A DNA stretch of 64,000 nt, from the NCBI GenBank assembly GCA_008363215.1, contig RHKP01000020.1, positions 1 through 64,000 of the forward strand, written 5' to 3'. The notes below the pieces were generated by a model. The model saw only the letters and a program-made list of their open reading frames with translations, was not told where the DNA came from and did not search any database. Origin of the DNA: Cyanobacteria bacterium CYA (GTDB taxonomy: Bacteria > Planctomycetota > Phycisphaerae > Phycisphaerales > UBA1924). This document shows, in pieces, positions 15,703 through 24,877 of this stretch. The first letter of the stretch is position 1. Each line of letters opens with the position of its first letter. Both the position numbers and the translations under genes were made by a program.

Positions 15703-18647
15703 CGCGGGGGCGTGTGGAGCACAGGACCATGAGTGCCGTGAATCGTGTATGCAGGCGGAAGAGCCGTCGCGGGATCGCGTCGGTGCTGGCGATGATGTTC
15801 CTGATCATTTTCGGGTCGCTGGTGGCGGCGATGGCCATTGCCAGCACCGGCAACATCCGGACGGCGGCGATGCACCTGCACGTGATGCGGGCAATGTCGG
15901 CGGCGGAAACAGGGTTGCAGGTGGCCGAGCAGCGCCTCACTGAGGCTGCCAACCGCTTTGTCGTCGCGCAGAGCACCATCGACGCCTCGTTCACACAGGC
16001 GTTATGGACGGGCAACGCCGGCGCGATGGGGGACTACGCCGTGCTGCCGCCCTCGAGCGGATTCAACGAGGCCGACCTGCCCGCCGGCATGGCCGAGGCC
16101 CTGCTCAACCGGCACAACGCCGACCTGAATGTCATCTCGGGCGCCGAGTTCATCGACACGGCGTTCATCGGCGCGGCGCCGAGCGGCACCGATTCGTCGA
16201 TCTTCTCGCTGGAGAACTGGGTGTACACGCCCGCCGTGGCCGTCGAGCCTACCGGCGACGGCGAGGCCCTGCCTCCGGTGTTCCAGATCCGCTACGCGCC
16301 GCTGGCCGACGGAGAGCATGTCCGCGTCATCGTCGATGGGTTCGTGTTCGACTACGGGCGCAACAACGAGCCGATCCGGCGCACCATCAGCCGCGACTAC
16401 CGGCTGGTCAAGCGCGTCAATCATGCGATCATCAGCCCCAGCCGCATCATGATCGGCAAGAACGTCAAGGTGGTGGGAGACCTGGGCGCCCGCTTCGACG
16501 ACCTCGAGTTCGAGATGGGCGACCCGCTCGTTCTCCGATCCGACTTCGCCGGGCTCGATGACGTGCTCGACGCCAAACTCCAGGCCTTCTTCAGCGGCGT
16601 CGACAGCAACGACGTCGACGGCGACAACCGCCTGCGCGCCGGACACCCCGTCGAATCGGGCGGCATTCCCGGCGGCGATACCGACTTCGACTCCGACGGC
16701 GAAGACGACAACGCGTTCTGGGACGTCACCGGCGATGGATACGTCGATGAACTGGACATCTTCATTCTCCACTATGACGAGGACGGCGACGGGCGCGTCA
16801 CGCTCTCGCCGGCCCTGATCGCCGGCACCGTCGCCGGTGCGGCCGGCGCGTCGCCTGAGTTCGTCCGCAGCGACGGGTCGCCCGTTGACGACGACCTGGC
16901 CCTGATGCTCGACAGCGCCACGCCCGACCGCAACCGCAACGGCGTGTACGGCTGGGTGGACGTCAACGGCGACAACAGGTACCAGCCCGACACCGAATCC
17001 CCCCTGGACTACGACGCCAACACATCGACGTATCCCGATCTGGAACTGGGATGGCGCGACGGGTACATCGACCGCCTGGACCGCTACTCCAAGGTCGCCG
17101 GACGCCTGGTGTTCAAGGTGAACTCCAGCGACTGGACAAACCAGCAGGGTGACTATCGTCCGCGCCTGCGCGGGCCCATCAGCCCCACCGACGGCCAGAG
17201 CCCGCTGCTCTTCGAGGCTGACGACAACACCCTGCCCGATATCTCGGCGGAGAGTTTCTCGTCGACCACTTCGGCGCTGGTGGCCGCAGCCGACGGAGAT
17301 CCGTTCTGGACGCAGGTGGCCACGCAACTGGGCGCATCGATCAGCGCGCTGGACGAGTGGGAGATCAGCCAGAACCCCGGCGGCAGCGAGAGCCCATACT
17401 TCATTGCGGTGTGGGACGACGACAACCATGACGGGCTGCCCGACAATGCGGAGGACGCCTATTTCGAGAAGTCGCCGTTCAACAGCCCCAACTACGCCGA
17501 CTGGTACTACCGCCCGGTGTTCCGGCGCTTCATCTTCCGCAACGTGACCATTCCGCGCGGGCTGAACGCGCTGTTCGAGGACTGCCAGTTCATCGGCGTA
17601 ACGCTGGTGGAAACCACGGTCGGCAACACCCACCCCCTGTGGACGATCTACGGCAGAATGGAACTCGACGCCACGTCAGGGCGGCCGGCGCCCTCGTACG
17701 AGCGGACAGCCTACGGCGACGATGCCGACGAGCCGGCCGGCGATGTCATCGGCGATCCCTATCTGCCTGACACGGCCCGCCCACCATCACAGATCCTCGA
17801 AAAGGCCGCCAGCCCGCTCGACAAGGGTGACGTGCTGATCTCCGAGGTCGACGAATACGAGGCCTCCGCGTACGACGCGCTGCCCAGCCCTCTGGTCATC
17901 GACGGCAAGCGCGTCACCGACACCAAGAAGTACTCGAACAACATCCGCTTCCACGACTGCCTGTTTGTGGGCTCGATTGTCAGCCAGGCTTCGACCAACT
18001 ACACGCAGGTGCGAAACAAACTCCAGTTCACCGGGGCCACGCGCTTCCTGCAGGAGCACCCCGACGAACCGGAGTCGGCGCTGCTCAACCCCGACCCCGA
18101 GGATCTGGACGAGATCGCCAAGAGTTCGATGATGCTGCCCAACTACTCGGTGGACGTGGGATCGTTCAACTCCCCGCCCGAGCAGGACGTGCGTTTGAAA
18201 GGCGCCATCATCGCCGGCGTACTCGACGTGCGCGGCAACGCCAGCATCTCCGGCGCCCTGCTGCTCACCTTCCAGCCCGTGCAGGGCGAAGGCCCGCTGG
18301 TCGACATCAACGGGCAGCCGGTCGGCAACCCGGCCGGCTTCAACGCCTCCATCGGCTACTTCGGACCTGATGAGGGCGACTATGAGTCCCTCGACCCCGA
18401 GTCGTTGCCGATCGTCGACGGCGAGCGCATCGTCGGGTGGGATCTCGACGGCGACGGGCTGGCCGACCTGAATCACGACGAAACGCCTACGCAGGCGCAG
18501 ATCGACGCCGGCGCGGTGACCGTGCCGTGGAACGGCTACGGGCACGTCGAACTCTCATACGACCCCGACATGACCCTTCCCGACGGGCTCATGCTCCCGC
18601 TGAACATCTCGCCCATGGCCGGCTCGTACACGGAGGGCCACCAGTGA
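15699..18647 (+). CDS. PilX-like pilus-associated protein with Ca-binding-type Asp repeats
   Basis: 982 residues from the ATG overlapping the previous stop; ATG 15729 is an alternative. Near the N-terminus RRGIASVLAMMFLIIFGSLVAAMAIAS forms a membrane helix like PilX, without the FTLIE signal. The long exported part contains several DxDGDG-type loops resembling EF-hand/dockerin calcium sites: DFDSDGEDDNAFWDVTGDG, DEDGDGRVT, DVNGDNRYQ and DLDGDGLADLN. PilX/PilY-like proteins act in pilus assembly or adhesion, and calcium binding is an inference. At nearly 1000 residues it is far larger than a typical PilX. The stop overlaps the GTG of the next gene. Confidence 0.65.
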   Translation: MTRGRVEHRTMSAVNRVCRRKSRRGIASVLAMMFLIIFGSLVAAMAIASTGNIRTAAMHLHVMRAMSAAETGLQVAEQRLTEAANRFVVAQSTIDASFTQALWTGNAGAMGDYAVLPPSSGFNEADLPAGMAEALLNRHNADLNVISGAEFIDTAFIGAAPSGTDSSIFSLENWVYTPAVAVEPTGDGEALPPVFQIRYAPLADGEHVRVIVDGFVFDYGRNNEPIRRTISRDYRLVKRVNHAIISPSRIMIGKNVKVVGDLGARFDDLEFEMGDPLVLRSDFAGLDDVLDAKLQAFFSGVDSNDVDGDNRLRAGHPVESGGIPGGDTDFDSDGEDDNAFWDVTGDGYVDELDIFILHYDEDGDGRVTLSPALIAGTVAGAAGASPEFVRSDGSPVDDDLALMLDSATPDRNRNGVYGWVDVNGDNRYQPDTESPLDYDANTSTYPDLELGWRDGYIDRLDRYSKVAGRLVFKVNSSDWTNQQGDYRPRLRGPISPTDGQSPLLFEADDNTLPDISAESFSSTTSALVAAADGDPFWTQVATQLGASISALDEWEISQNPGGSESPYFIAVWDDDNHDGLPDNAEDAYFEKSPFNSPNYADWYYRPVFRRFIFRNVTIPRGLNALFEDCQFIGVTLVETTVGNTHPLWTIYGRMELDATSGRPAPSYERTAYGDDADEPAGDVIGDPYLPDTARPPSQILEKAASPLDKGDVLISEVDEYEASAYDALPSPLVIDGKRVTDTKKYSNNIRFHDCLFVGSIVSQASTNYTQVRNKLQFTGATRFLQEHPDEPESALLNPDPEDLDEIAKSSMMLPNYSVDVGSFNSPPEQDVRLKGAIIAGVLDVRGNASISGALLLTFQPVQGEGPLVDINGQPVGNPAGFNASIGYFGPDEGDYESLDPESLPIVDGERIVGWDLDGDGLADLNHDETPTQAQIDAGAVTVPWNGYGHVELSYDPDMTLPDGLMLPLNISPMAGSYTEGHQ

Positions 18648-19249
18648 CCAGGTCTCCACACGCCCGCAGGCACTGCCGGTGCGCCTTCAGCATCATCGAG
18701 ATGCTGATCGCGCTGGTCATCACCTCGACGCTGCTCACCGCGACCCTGGCCGCGCTTGACGCCAGTTTCAAGAGTTACAAGGTCACCAGCGACTCGGCTT
18801 CCACTCACGTGGTCAGCCGCATCGTCATGCAGCGGCTCATGGCCATGATCCGCAACGGGTCCAACTTCGGACCTTACCCCGCCAACCCCATCGCCACGCC
18901 CGTCATCGAGTCGGACTGGATCGAGTTCGAGACCATCACCGACGCGGCTTCGGCCTCCAGCCGCATCACCACCCTCTCCCGCCAGCAGAGCGGCGAGGAG
19001 TGGAACCTGATCTGCACCGTCGCCCTCTACGAGGGCGGCGTGCTCATCAGCGAAGACTCGCGCCCGCTCATCACCGGGCTGACCGAACTCAACTTCATCA
19101 TGGAGTACGACGTCGGACCGGTGCTCAAGCGAGTCACCGTAGACATGGTGGTGCAGCCCAACGATCTTCAGGATGCGGCCATCAACGCCGATCTCGAAGC
19201 CCCGACCATCCGCATGGTCGCCTCGGCCAGCCCGCGACGCCTGGACTAG
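18644..19249 (+). CDS. prepilin-like protein (PilW/GspJ type)
   Basis: 201 residues from GTG 18644, which overlaps the preceding TGA. The N-terminus CAFSIIEMLIALVITSTLL is a prepilin signal with Ser-Ile-Ile replacing the usual Thr-Leu-Ile and with the essential Glu retained. Alanine sits at -1 instead of glycine, which may slow processing. It is the last gene of the pilus-type block. It probably encodes a minor (pseudo)pilin at the inner membrane. Confidence 0.75.
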   Translation: MTRSPHARRHCRCAFSIIEMLIALVITSTLLTATLAALDASFKSYKVTSDSASTHVVSRIVMQRLMAMIRNGSNFGPYPANPIATPVIESDWIEFETITDAASASSRITTLSRQQSGEEWNLICTVALYEGGVLISEDSRPLITGLTELNFIMEYDVGPVLKRVTVDMVVQPNDLQDAAINADLEAPTIRMVASASPRRLD

Positions 19250-19254
19250 ATTCC

Positions 19255-19305
19255 GGGTGCTTCGCCCCTCCGGGGCGATATCGTTCTCGGAGACAACGAC
19301 CCACC
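19255..19305. repeat. 51-bp dispersed element, copy 1
   Basis: It matches 20496-20546 at 44 of 51 positions by eye. It contains a GC hairpin CGCCCCTCCGGGGCG followed by a second imperfect one, GTTCTCGGAGACAAC. It ends 26 bases before the start codon of the ABC binding-lipoprotein gene. Confidence 0.75.
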
Positions 19306-19331
19306 GGCAGACTCACACTACACTGCCGGTC

Positions 19332-20366
19332 ATGGCACGCACCGTCTGCCTCGCAATGCTCTCGTTCTTCGTACTGGTCGGCTGCTCACGCACCCCGGCA
19401 TCCGAGCAGAAGCAGGTTGTCCTCTACAGCAGCGTCGATGAGGAGTTCCTCCGCCAGATCGTGGCGGCCTTCGAGCAGCAGACCGGCGTGCGCGTGCTCG
19501 TCGTCGGCGACAATGAAGCCGTCAAGACCACCGGTCTCGTGCAGCGCGTGTTGGCTGAAAGGGACCGCCCCCAGGCCGATGTGTGGTGGTCCAGCGAGCC
19601 GTTCGGCACTATTCGCCTTTCGCGCGAGGGTGCGCTCCGGGCCTATCGCTCGCAAAGCGCCGAAGAGTCGATCGAGGGAGGCTGGCCGAGCCATCTCAAG
19701 GCCGACGACTGGTACGGCTTCGCCCTGCGTTTCCGCGTGTTGGGCTATTCGGTGGAGCGCCTGCCGCAGCCGCCGCATGCGCCCGGAGAGATGACCAGCC
19801 CTGCGTTCAGGGGCCGCATCGGCATGGCCCGCCCGCAGTTCGGCACCACGCGCGGGCACATGGGTGTGCTCCTTCATGCCTGGGGCCCCGAACGATTCCG
19901 CGCCTGGCTCGAAGCCATGCGCGACAACGGGCTGCGTCTGTACGACGGCAACGCCAGCGCCGTCCGCGGCGTGCGCCAGGGCGAGATCGACGTGTGCATG
20001 ACCGACACCGACGACGTCTGGTCGGCTCAGCGCAACGGCTGGCGGATCGAGGCCGCGCACGAACCTGCCGAACCCGACGATGGGGCCGACTTCCCCTCGA
20101 CCGGTCCGATCGCCGTGCCGAACACGCTGGCCCTTGTGCAGGGCGGCCCGAACCCGGAACTGGGCAGGCAACTCATCGACTTCCTGCTCAGCGAACAGGT
20201 CGAACGGCTGCTGGCTGAGAGTGATTCGCATAACGTGCCCGTTCGCCCGTCGTTGCAGCGCGAGTTCGCCCGTTGGGCGCCGCCGAGTTGGCGGCCGCTC
20301 GACTACCAGGCCATCGAGTCGAAGATCGAAGAGGCCCTGTCCATCTGCGACGAGGTGCTCAAGTGA
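19332..20366 (+). CDS. iron(III)-type ABC transporter substrate-binding lipoprotein
   Basis: 344 residues. A lipoprotein signal MARTVCLAMLSFFVLVGC gives Cys18 as the lipidation site. The mature part opens VVLYSSVDEEFLRQIVAAFE, typical of FbpA/AfuA/FutA-type (family 1/6) solute-binding proteins, and QADVWWSSEPF follows the same pattern. It would capture ferric iron or a similar anion or metal outside the cytoplasmic membrane. No permease or ATPase is adjacent; the double permease at 55130 in this window is a plausible partner of the same transporter class. ATG 19332 is the start of the signal peptide, and no strong Shine-Dalgarno is seen. Confidence 0.85.
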   Translation: MARTVCLAMLSFFVLVGCSRTPASEQKQVVLYSSVDEEFLRQIVAAFEQQTGVRVLVVGDNEAVKTTGLVQRVLAERDRPQADVWWSSEPFGTIRLSREGALRAYRSQSAEESIEGGWPSHLKADDWYGFALRFRVLGYSVERLPQPPHAPGEMTSPAFRGRIGMARPQFGTTRGHMGVLLHAWGPERFRAWLEAMRDNGLRLYDGNASAVRGVRQGEIDVCMTDTDDVWSAQRNGWRIEAAHEPAEPDDGADFPSTGPIAVPNTLALVQGGPNPELGRQLIDFLLSEQVERLLAESDSHNVPVRPSLQREFARWAPPSWRPLDYQAIESKIEEALSICDEVLK

Positions 20367-20495
20367 AGGTGCCGACAATGTCACTCTTCGGACGTTGCTG
20401 AATCCGTGCGTGAACGAGCGGCACCGGCTTTCGGCCGGAGAACAGCAACCTTGCAAAGCCAAGTTGCCGGCTCGCGATGCTGGACGCGTTGTTGG

Positions 20496-20546
20496 GGGTA
20501 CTTCGCCCCTGCGGGGCGATGTGGTTCTCAGAGAGAACGACGCACC
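20496..20546. repeat. 51-bp dispersed element, copy 2
   Basis: Same orientation and length as 19255-19305. It keeps the hairpin CGCCCCTGCGGGGCG, in which the loop base differs but the stem does not, and the second stem GTTCTCAGAGAGAAC. It ends 41 bases before the M20 peptidase start codon. Confidence 0.75.
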
Positions 20547-20587
20547 CAGGACGCCATTGCCCGCGATACCTCTCCCTACCATCCTCC

Positions 20588-21829
20588 ATGACCACGACGA
20601 CCAGCACCCGCGTGGAGACAGCCGCGCTGCGCGCCATGATTGCCGGCGAGATGTCCGACCTGCTCGACATCCGCCACGACCTGCACGCCCACCCCGAACT
20701 GATGTTCGAGGAACGTCGCACCTGCGAGGTCATCCTCGGCGAACTGAGTGCCCTGGGCATCACGCACAAGACCGGGCTGGCCCGGGGAACCGGCGTACTC
20801 GCCCACCTGCCCGCCACCGAGCGCGGCTCGCGCCCTTCCGTCGCGCTGCGCGCCGACATGGATGCCTTGCCCATCGTTGAATGTACGGGCCGTTCGTACT
20901 CCTCCACCCATCACGGCGTCATGCACGCGTGCGGGCACGACGGGCACACGACCATCCTCCTCGGGGCCGCCCGAGTGCTCGCCAAACTCACCCATCGCCC
21001 CAACCCTGTCACCTTCGTTTTTCAGCCGGCCGAGGAAGGCGGCGCGGGCGGTGAGCAGATGTGCCTGGACGGGTGCCTCGAGGGCGCCGCCGGACGCGGA
21101 TTCGGTCCGCCTGTCGCACGCATGTATGGGCTGCATGGGTGGCCCCAACTCCCGCTCGGGCAGATCGGCACCCGCCCCGGCCCGCTGCTCGCGGCCACCG
21201 ATGAGTTCACCATCACCGTCCGCGGCACGCAGTGCCACGGCGCCTACCCGCACCTGGGTTCCGATTCGATCGTCGCCGGCGCCCACATCGTCGCCGCCCT
21301 TCAGACCATCGCGTCGCGCAACACGTCGCCCACCGATTCGATCGTGGTCACGGTCGGCGCCTTCCATGGCGGAACCGCCAGCAACATCATCCCGGCCGAG
21401 ACCACCCTCATCGGAACTGTGCGCACGCTGCGCGACGACACGCGCGCCATGGCCCGCCGTCGCCTCTTCGACCTTGTGCAGCACACCGCCCGCGCCCACG
21501 CCTGCGAGGCACACGTCGAATGGGAAGAGGGGTACCCCGTCACTCACAACGATCCAAAACTGGCCACCCAGGTGCTCGGCGTCGCCGAGTCAGCCTTCGG
21601 GGCGGCCGGCTCGCTGCTGGTTGAGAACCCGAGCATGGGCGGCGAGGACTTTTCGTACTACGGGCGCCACGTTCCGGCCTGCTTCTACTTTCTGGGGCTG
21701 TGCCCGCCCGGGCTCGAGCCGCTTGGTGTGCCCCAACTGCACCAGCCGGACTTTGACTTCAATGACCAGGCCCTGGCCCCCGGAATTGAAATGATGTGCC
21801 GCCTGGCCCTGTCCGACGCCCCTCAATGA
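20588..21829 (+). CDS. M20-family metal-dependent amidohydrolase
   Basis: 413 residues, M20D / N-acyl-amino-acid (hippurate-type) hydrolase. Motifs: DLHAHPELMFEE near the N-terminus, ALRADMDALPI (metal-ligand Asp region), HACGHDGHT (metal ligands), FQPAEEGGAGGEQM (catalytic Glu and metal Glu), and a dimerisation lid with TVRGTQCHGAYPHLG. The C-terminal SMGGEDFSYYG completes the set. It probably deacylates N-acyl amino acids or related amides in the cytosol; the substrate is unknown. ATG 20588 is used because the upstream in-frame codons lie in the 51-bp element. Confidence 0.88.
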   Translation: MTTTTSTRVETAALRAMIAGEMSDLLDIRHDLHAHPELMFEERRTCEVILGELSALGITHKTGLARGTGVLAHLPATERGSRPSVALRADMDALPIVECTGRSYSSTHHGVMHACGHDGHTTILLGAARVLAKLTHRPNPVTFVFQPAEEGGAGGEQMCLDGCLEGAAGRGFGPPVARMYGLHGWPQLPLGQIGTRPGPLLAATDEFTITVRGTQCHGAYPHLGSDSIVAGAHIVAALQTIASRNTSPTDSIVVTVGAFHGGTASNIIPAETTLIGTVRTLRDDTRAMARRRLFDLVQHTARAHACEAHVEWEEGYPVTHNDPKLATQVLGVAESAFGAAGSLLVENPSMGGEDFSYYGRHVPACFYFLGLCPPGLEPLGVPQLHQPDFDFNDQALAPGIEMMCRLALSDAPQ

Positions 21830-21923
21830 TCCACACCTGCTTTCCCCGCTTGCCCTCGGGCGCACCATCGGTGATGCTGTGCATGCGCAGGAAGGAGACC
21901 CCTTCCTCGAAAGGAGACGCGGC

Positions 21924-22517
21924 ATGCGCGCAATCCTGGCGGCGTTGGCGGGCGCCCTTACACTGTTCCTGTGGGGAGCGGCCTTCTGGATCGGGCTTTC
22001 CGACTTCTTCGGCGGACTGAGGAAACTCGAACCGGCGCAGGAGCAGGCCATTGTCGACACTCTGAACGCCCAGAACCTGCCCACCGGCGTGTACTACTTC
22101 CCGGGCATGCCCACGCACGGGAGAGACCTGCCGGCCGATGAAGCCGAACGCCTCAACGACGAGTGGGAAGCCCGTCACAGGGCCGGCCCGCTCGGCACCA
22201 TCACCTATGTGCCCGAGGGCAAGGAGGTCATGGAACCGGTGCTTTTTGCGCGCGGTTTCGCCATCGACCTCATCGCGTCAATCCTGGTCTGCATCCTGGT
22301 CATCGCCGCTACGCCCGGAGGATTTCTCAAGCGCTGGGGCATCGCGGTGCTCTTCGGGGCGGCGGCGTCGGTCTGCATCCACCTGGTCGACTGGAACTGG
22401 ATGTACACACCGACGGATTACACGCTGATGGCCTGCGTCGACACCACGCTCGGCTGGGCGATCGCCGGCATTCCCATCGCCGCCCTGCTTCCATCAAGCA
22501 GGCGCCGCAAGGCGTGA
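21924..22517 (+). CDS. four-helix membrane protein, function unknown
   Basis: 197 residues from ATG 21924, preceded by AAAGGAG. Predicted membrane segments are about residues 3-24 (ILAALAGALTLFLWGAAFWIG), 112-135 (IDLIASILVCILVIAATPGG), 138-160 and 170-190. Between the first and second helix lies a periplasm-sized loop with GVYYFPGMPTH. I do not recognise the family. It stands alone between the M20 peptidase and ychF, the latter on the opposite strand. Confidence 0.65.
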   Translation: MRAILAALAGALTLFLWGAAFWIGLSDFFGGLRKLEPAQEQAIVDTLNAQNLPTGVYYFPGMPTHGRDLPADEAERLNDEWEARHRAGPLGTITYVPEGKEVMEPVLFARGFAIDLIASILVCILVIAATPGGFLKRWGIAVLFGAAASVCIHLVDWNWMYTPTDYTLMACVDTTLGWAIAGIPIAALLPSSRRRKA

Positions 22518-22531
22518 AAGGGCGCAGTACT

Positions 22532-22555
22532 CCCTCGCCGGCGCTTCGGGCTCGT
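22532..22555. repeat. intergenic copy C of the GGCGCTTCGGGCTCGT element
   Basis: It lies between convergent genes (the membrane protein ending at 22517 and ychF ending at 22588). Twenty-four bases match 8556-8579 inside purL with one mismatch. This shows that the purL insertions are related to sequence that also occurs outside genes. Confidence 0.7.
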
Positions 22556-22587
22556 AAAGTCTCTGCTTCATCTCTTCGTCTGTTTCC

Positions 22588-23691
22588 TCACACATTGAAC
22601 AGGAAGTGGCACACGTCTGCGTCGTGCATGACGTATTCCTTGCCTTCGACGCGCATCTTGCCGTGTTCCTTGATCGCCTTCTCACTCTTGAATTGCACCA
22701 GGTCGTCGACGCTGTAGCACTCCACGCGGATGAACCCACGCTCGAAGTCGGTGTGAATCACCCCGGCCGCCTGCGGCGCCTTCGTCCCGTGCGGGATGGT
22801 CCACGCCCGGATCTCCTTGGGTCCGGCGGTGTAGAAGCTCTGGTATCCCAGCACGTGATAAGCCGCCCGCGCCAGTTTGCCCAGCGCCGGCTCGTCCATG
22901 CCCATATCGCGCAGCATCTCGAGTTTCGACTCCGCGTCCAGTTCGGACAGTTCGCTTTCGATCCGCGCGCACACCGGCACCATCTCCGAGCCAACGCTCT
23001 CGGCATACTCCCGCACGCTCTGCGCCAGCGGGCTCTGGCCGTTCACGTCGTCATCATTCACGTTGGCGACGTACAACATCGGCTTGACCGTGATCAGCCC
23101 GAGGCTCCTGAGCCCGCGCCTGGCTTCCGGGTCTTCCAGGTGCACCGCTCGCGCAGGCTTGCCGTCTTCCAGCACCGGCTGCACCTTCTCGATCGCCGCC
23201 AGCCGCGCAATCGCGTCGCGATCCTTGCCGCGGGCTGCACGCTGCGCCTTGTGCAGGGCATTCTCCAGGGTCTGGAGATCGGCGAGAATCAGTTCGGCCT
23301 CGATGGTGTGGATGTCGCGGATCGGGTCGACCGTGCCCTCGACGTGGGTGATCTCCTCGCCACCCGGCGCCTTGTCGAAGCAGCGCACCACCTGCACAAT
23401 CGCGTCCACGTCGCGGATGTGCCCGAGAAACGCATTGCCCTTGCCCTCGCCCTTGCTCGCCCCGCGCACCAGTCCGGCGATGTCCACCAGGCGCAGCATG
23501 GCATGCACGATCTTCTGCGTCTCGATGTACTCGTTGATCGTCACCAGGCGCGGGTCGGGAATCGGCACCACACCCACGTTGGGCTCGATGGTAGCGAAGG
23601 GATAGTTTGCCGCCAGCGCCCCGGCCGCGGTCAGGGCGTTGAACAGCGTGCTCTTGCCGACGTTCGGCATTCCGACGATGCCTGCTTCCAT
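22588..23691 (-). CDS. ychF: YchF/OLA1-family ATPase
   Basis: 367 residues, standard for YchF, a ribosome-associated P-loop NTPase of the Obg group that prefers ATP. Walker A is [14 protein letters not shown] at residues 7-20, G3 is DIAGLVRGA, and the coiled-coil arm spans about 130-200. The C-terminal TGS domain contains [20 protein letters not shown] and ends [15 protein letters not shown], as in the family. Start ATG 23691. Probable housekeeping role in translation or the stress response. Confidence 0.95.
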   Translation of the reverse strand: MEAGIVGMPNVGKSTLFNALTAAGALAANYPFATIEPNVGVVPIPDPRLVTINEYIETQKIVHAMLRLVDIAGLVRGASKGEGKGNAFLGHIRDVDAIVQVVRCFDKAPGGEEITHVEGTVDPIRDIHTIEAELILADLQTLENALHKAQRAARGKDRDAIARLAAIEKVQPVLEDGKPARAVHLEDPEARRGLRSLGLITVKPMLYVANVNDDDVNGQSPLAQSVREYAESVGSEMVPVCARIESELSELDAESKLEMLRDMGMDEPALGKLARAAYHVLGYQSFYTAGPKEIRAWTIPHGTKAPQAAGVIHTDFERGFIRVECYSVDDLVQFKSEKAIKEHGKMRVEGKEYVMHDADVCHFLFNV

Positions 23692-23851
23692 GAACTCTGT
23701 CTCCGATGTCCAAACGAGCCGCGGCCGTCGGGGAGCGGTCAGGCCTGCCCCGCCCGCCGGCGCGCCGGATCATAGACAACCGCGCCGCTGACCGGTCTTC
23801 GCGTCGGCACGCTCACGCGCCGGCAGGCCAAGGCCGGGGCTCGCAGGACGC

Positions 23852-24778
23852 CTATTCCCCGGGCTCGTGCCCATCAAACGCCATCTTCGCCCACACCGCG
23901 TCGTGGTCCGAAGGGCACTGCCCCCCGTCGCCACGCGTCCGGTCGATGCCCGCGCCGAGCACGCGCAGGCCCGGTCCGGCGAAGATGTGATCGATCTTCT
24001 CCCCGCGGCGTTCGTCCTTGAAGCCGTTGAACGTGCCGACCTCGCTCGCGTCCGGGTGCTGCGCGCGGAAGGTGTCGATCAGCCTGGGTGAATCGGGAGC
24101 ATCATCGCGCCCGGAGGCGCTGTCCACTTCGCCGCGCATGTATCGACAGGCGCTGTTGCCTTCCCCCGCGTTGAAGTCACCCATCACGATCACGGGCTCG
24201 TCGGCGAACGTCCGCTCGTGAATCAGTTGCGAGATCTCTTCCGCGCTGCGCTCGCGCGAGGCCTGCGACTGGTGGTCCAGGTGCGCGTTGTACACCCACA
24301 CGCCTCGCCCCGAGCGCAGGTCAATCAACCGCGCCCAGGTCACGATGCGCGTGATGCTGTTGCCCCAACTTTTCGAGCCCGGCACATTCGGCGTGTCGCT
24401 CAGCCACGCCGTGCCGCTGCGGTCGATCGCGAATCGGTCGGTGCGAACAAGCAAGGCCGTGTGCTCGCCCCTGCGCGCTCCGTCATCGCGTCCGACACCG
24501 ATCTGCACGTAGCCCGGCAACATCTCTCGCATCTCGTCGAGTTGAAAGTCGAGCGCCTCCTGCACGCCCACAATGTCCGCATCGAGCGCTTGCAGCACCC
24601 CGATACACAGATCGCGCCGGTTTGGCCACGAGTTGTTCCCGTCGTCGGCTGTTCCGTAGCGGATGTTGAACGTCGCAACGCCGAACTCAAGTTCGGCCGA
24701 CGGCGCATCACTGCTGCGCTGCCAGGGCGCCAGCAGCAGCGCGCATCCCAGCAGCACGATCGACACGATGATCTTCAT
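23852..24778 (-). CDS. exported endonuclease/exonuclease/phosphatase-family hydrolase
   Basis: 308 residues with an N-terminal signal peptide (IIVSIVLLGCALLLAPW). EEP-fold motifs in order: VATFNIRYGTADDG (metal Asn), VGVQEALDFQ (metal Glu), VYNAHLDHQSQASR (catalytic His), VMGDFNAGEGNSACR (Asp/Asn) and the terminal SDHDAVWAKM (His). This full set predicts an active Mg-dependent phosphodiesterase or phosphatase outside the cytoplasm. Domain-level resemblance alone cannot distinguish sugar-phosphatase, nuclease or sphingomyelinase-like activity. The ATG is preceded by AAAGGAG. Confidence 0.85.
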   Translation of the reverse strand: MKIIVSIVLLGCALLLAPWQRSSDAPSAELEFGVATFNIRYGTADDGNNSWPNRRDLCIGVLQALDADIVGVQEALDFQLDEMREMLPGYVQIGVGRDDGARRGEHTALLVRTDRFAIDRSGTAWLSDTPNVPGSKSWGNSITRIVTWARLIDLRSGRGVWVYNAHLDHQSQASRERSAEEISQLIHERTFADEPVIVMGDFNAGEGNSACRYMRGEVDSASGRDDAPDSPRLIDTFRAQHPDASEVGTFNGFKDERRGEKIDHIFAGPGLRVLGAGIDRTRGDGGQCPSDHDAVWAKMAFDGHEPGE

Positions 24779-24877
24779 CCCGGCGACTCCTTTCGCCCCT
24801 TTCGGGTCGGTCGGCCCTCCGAGCCGACTTGCTTCCGAGTGGAGATCGCGGCAAGCAATCCCGCGTGTGACCCGTTC

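Noticed and set aside
16002-17633. 543-codon minus-strand frame in the PilX-like gene
   Set aside because: Antisense shadow rich in Val/Gly/Asp; the plus strand has the coding signal and EF-hand-like loops.
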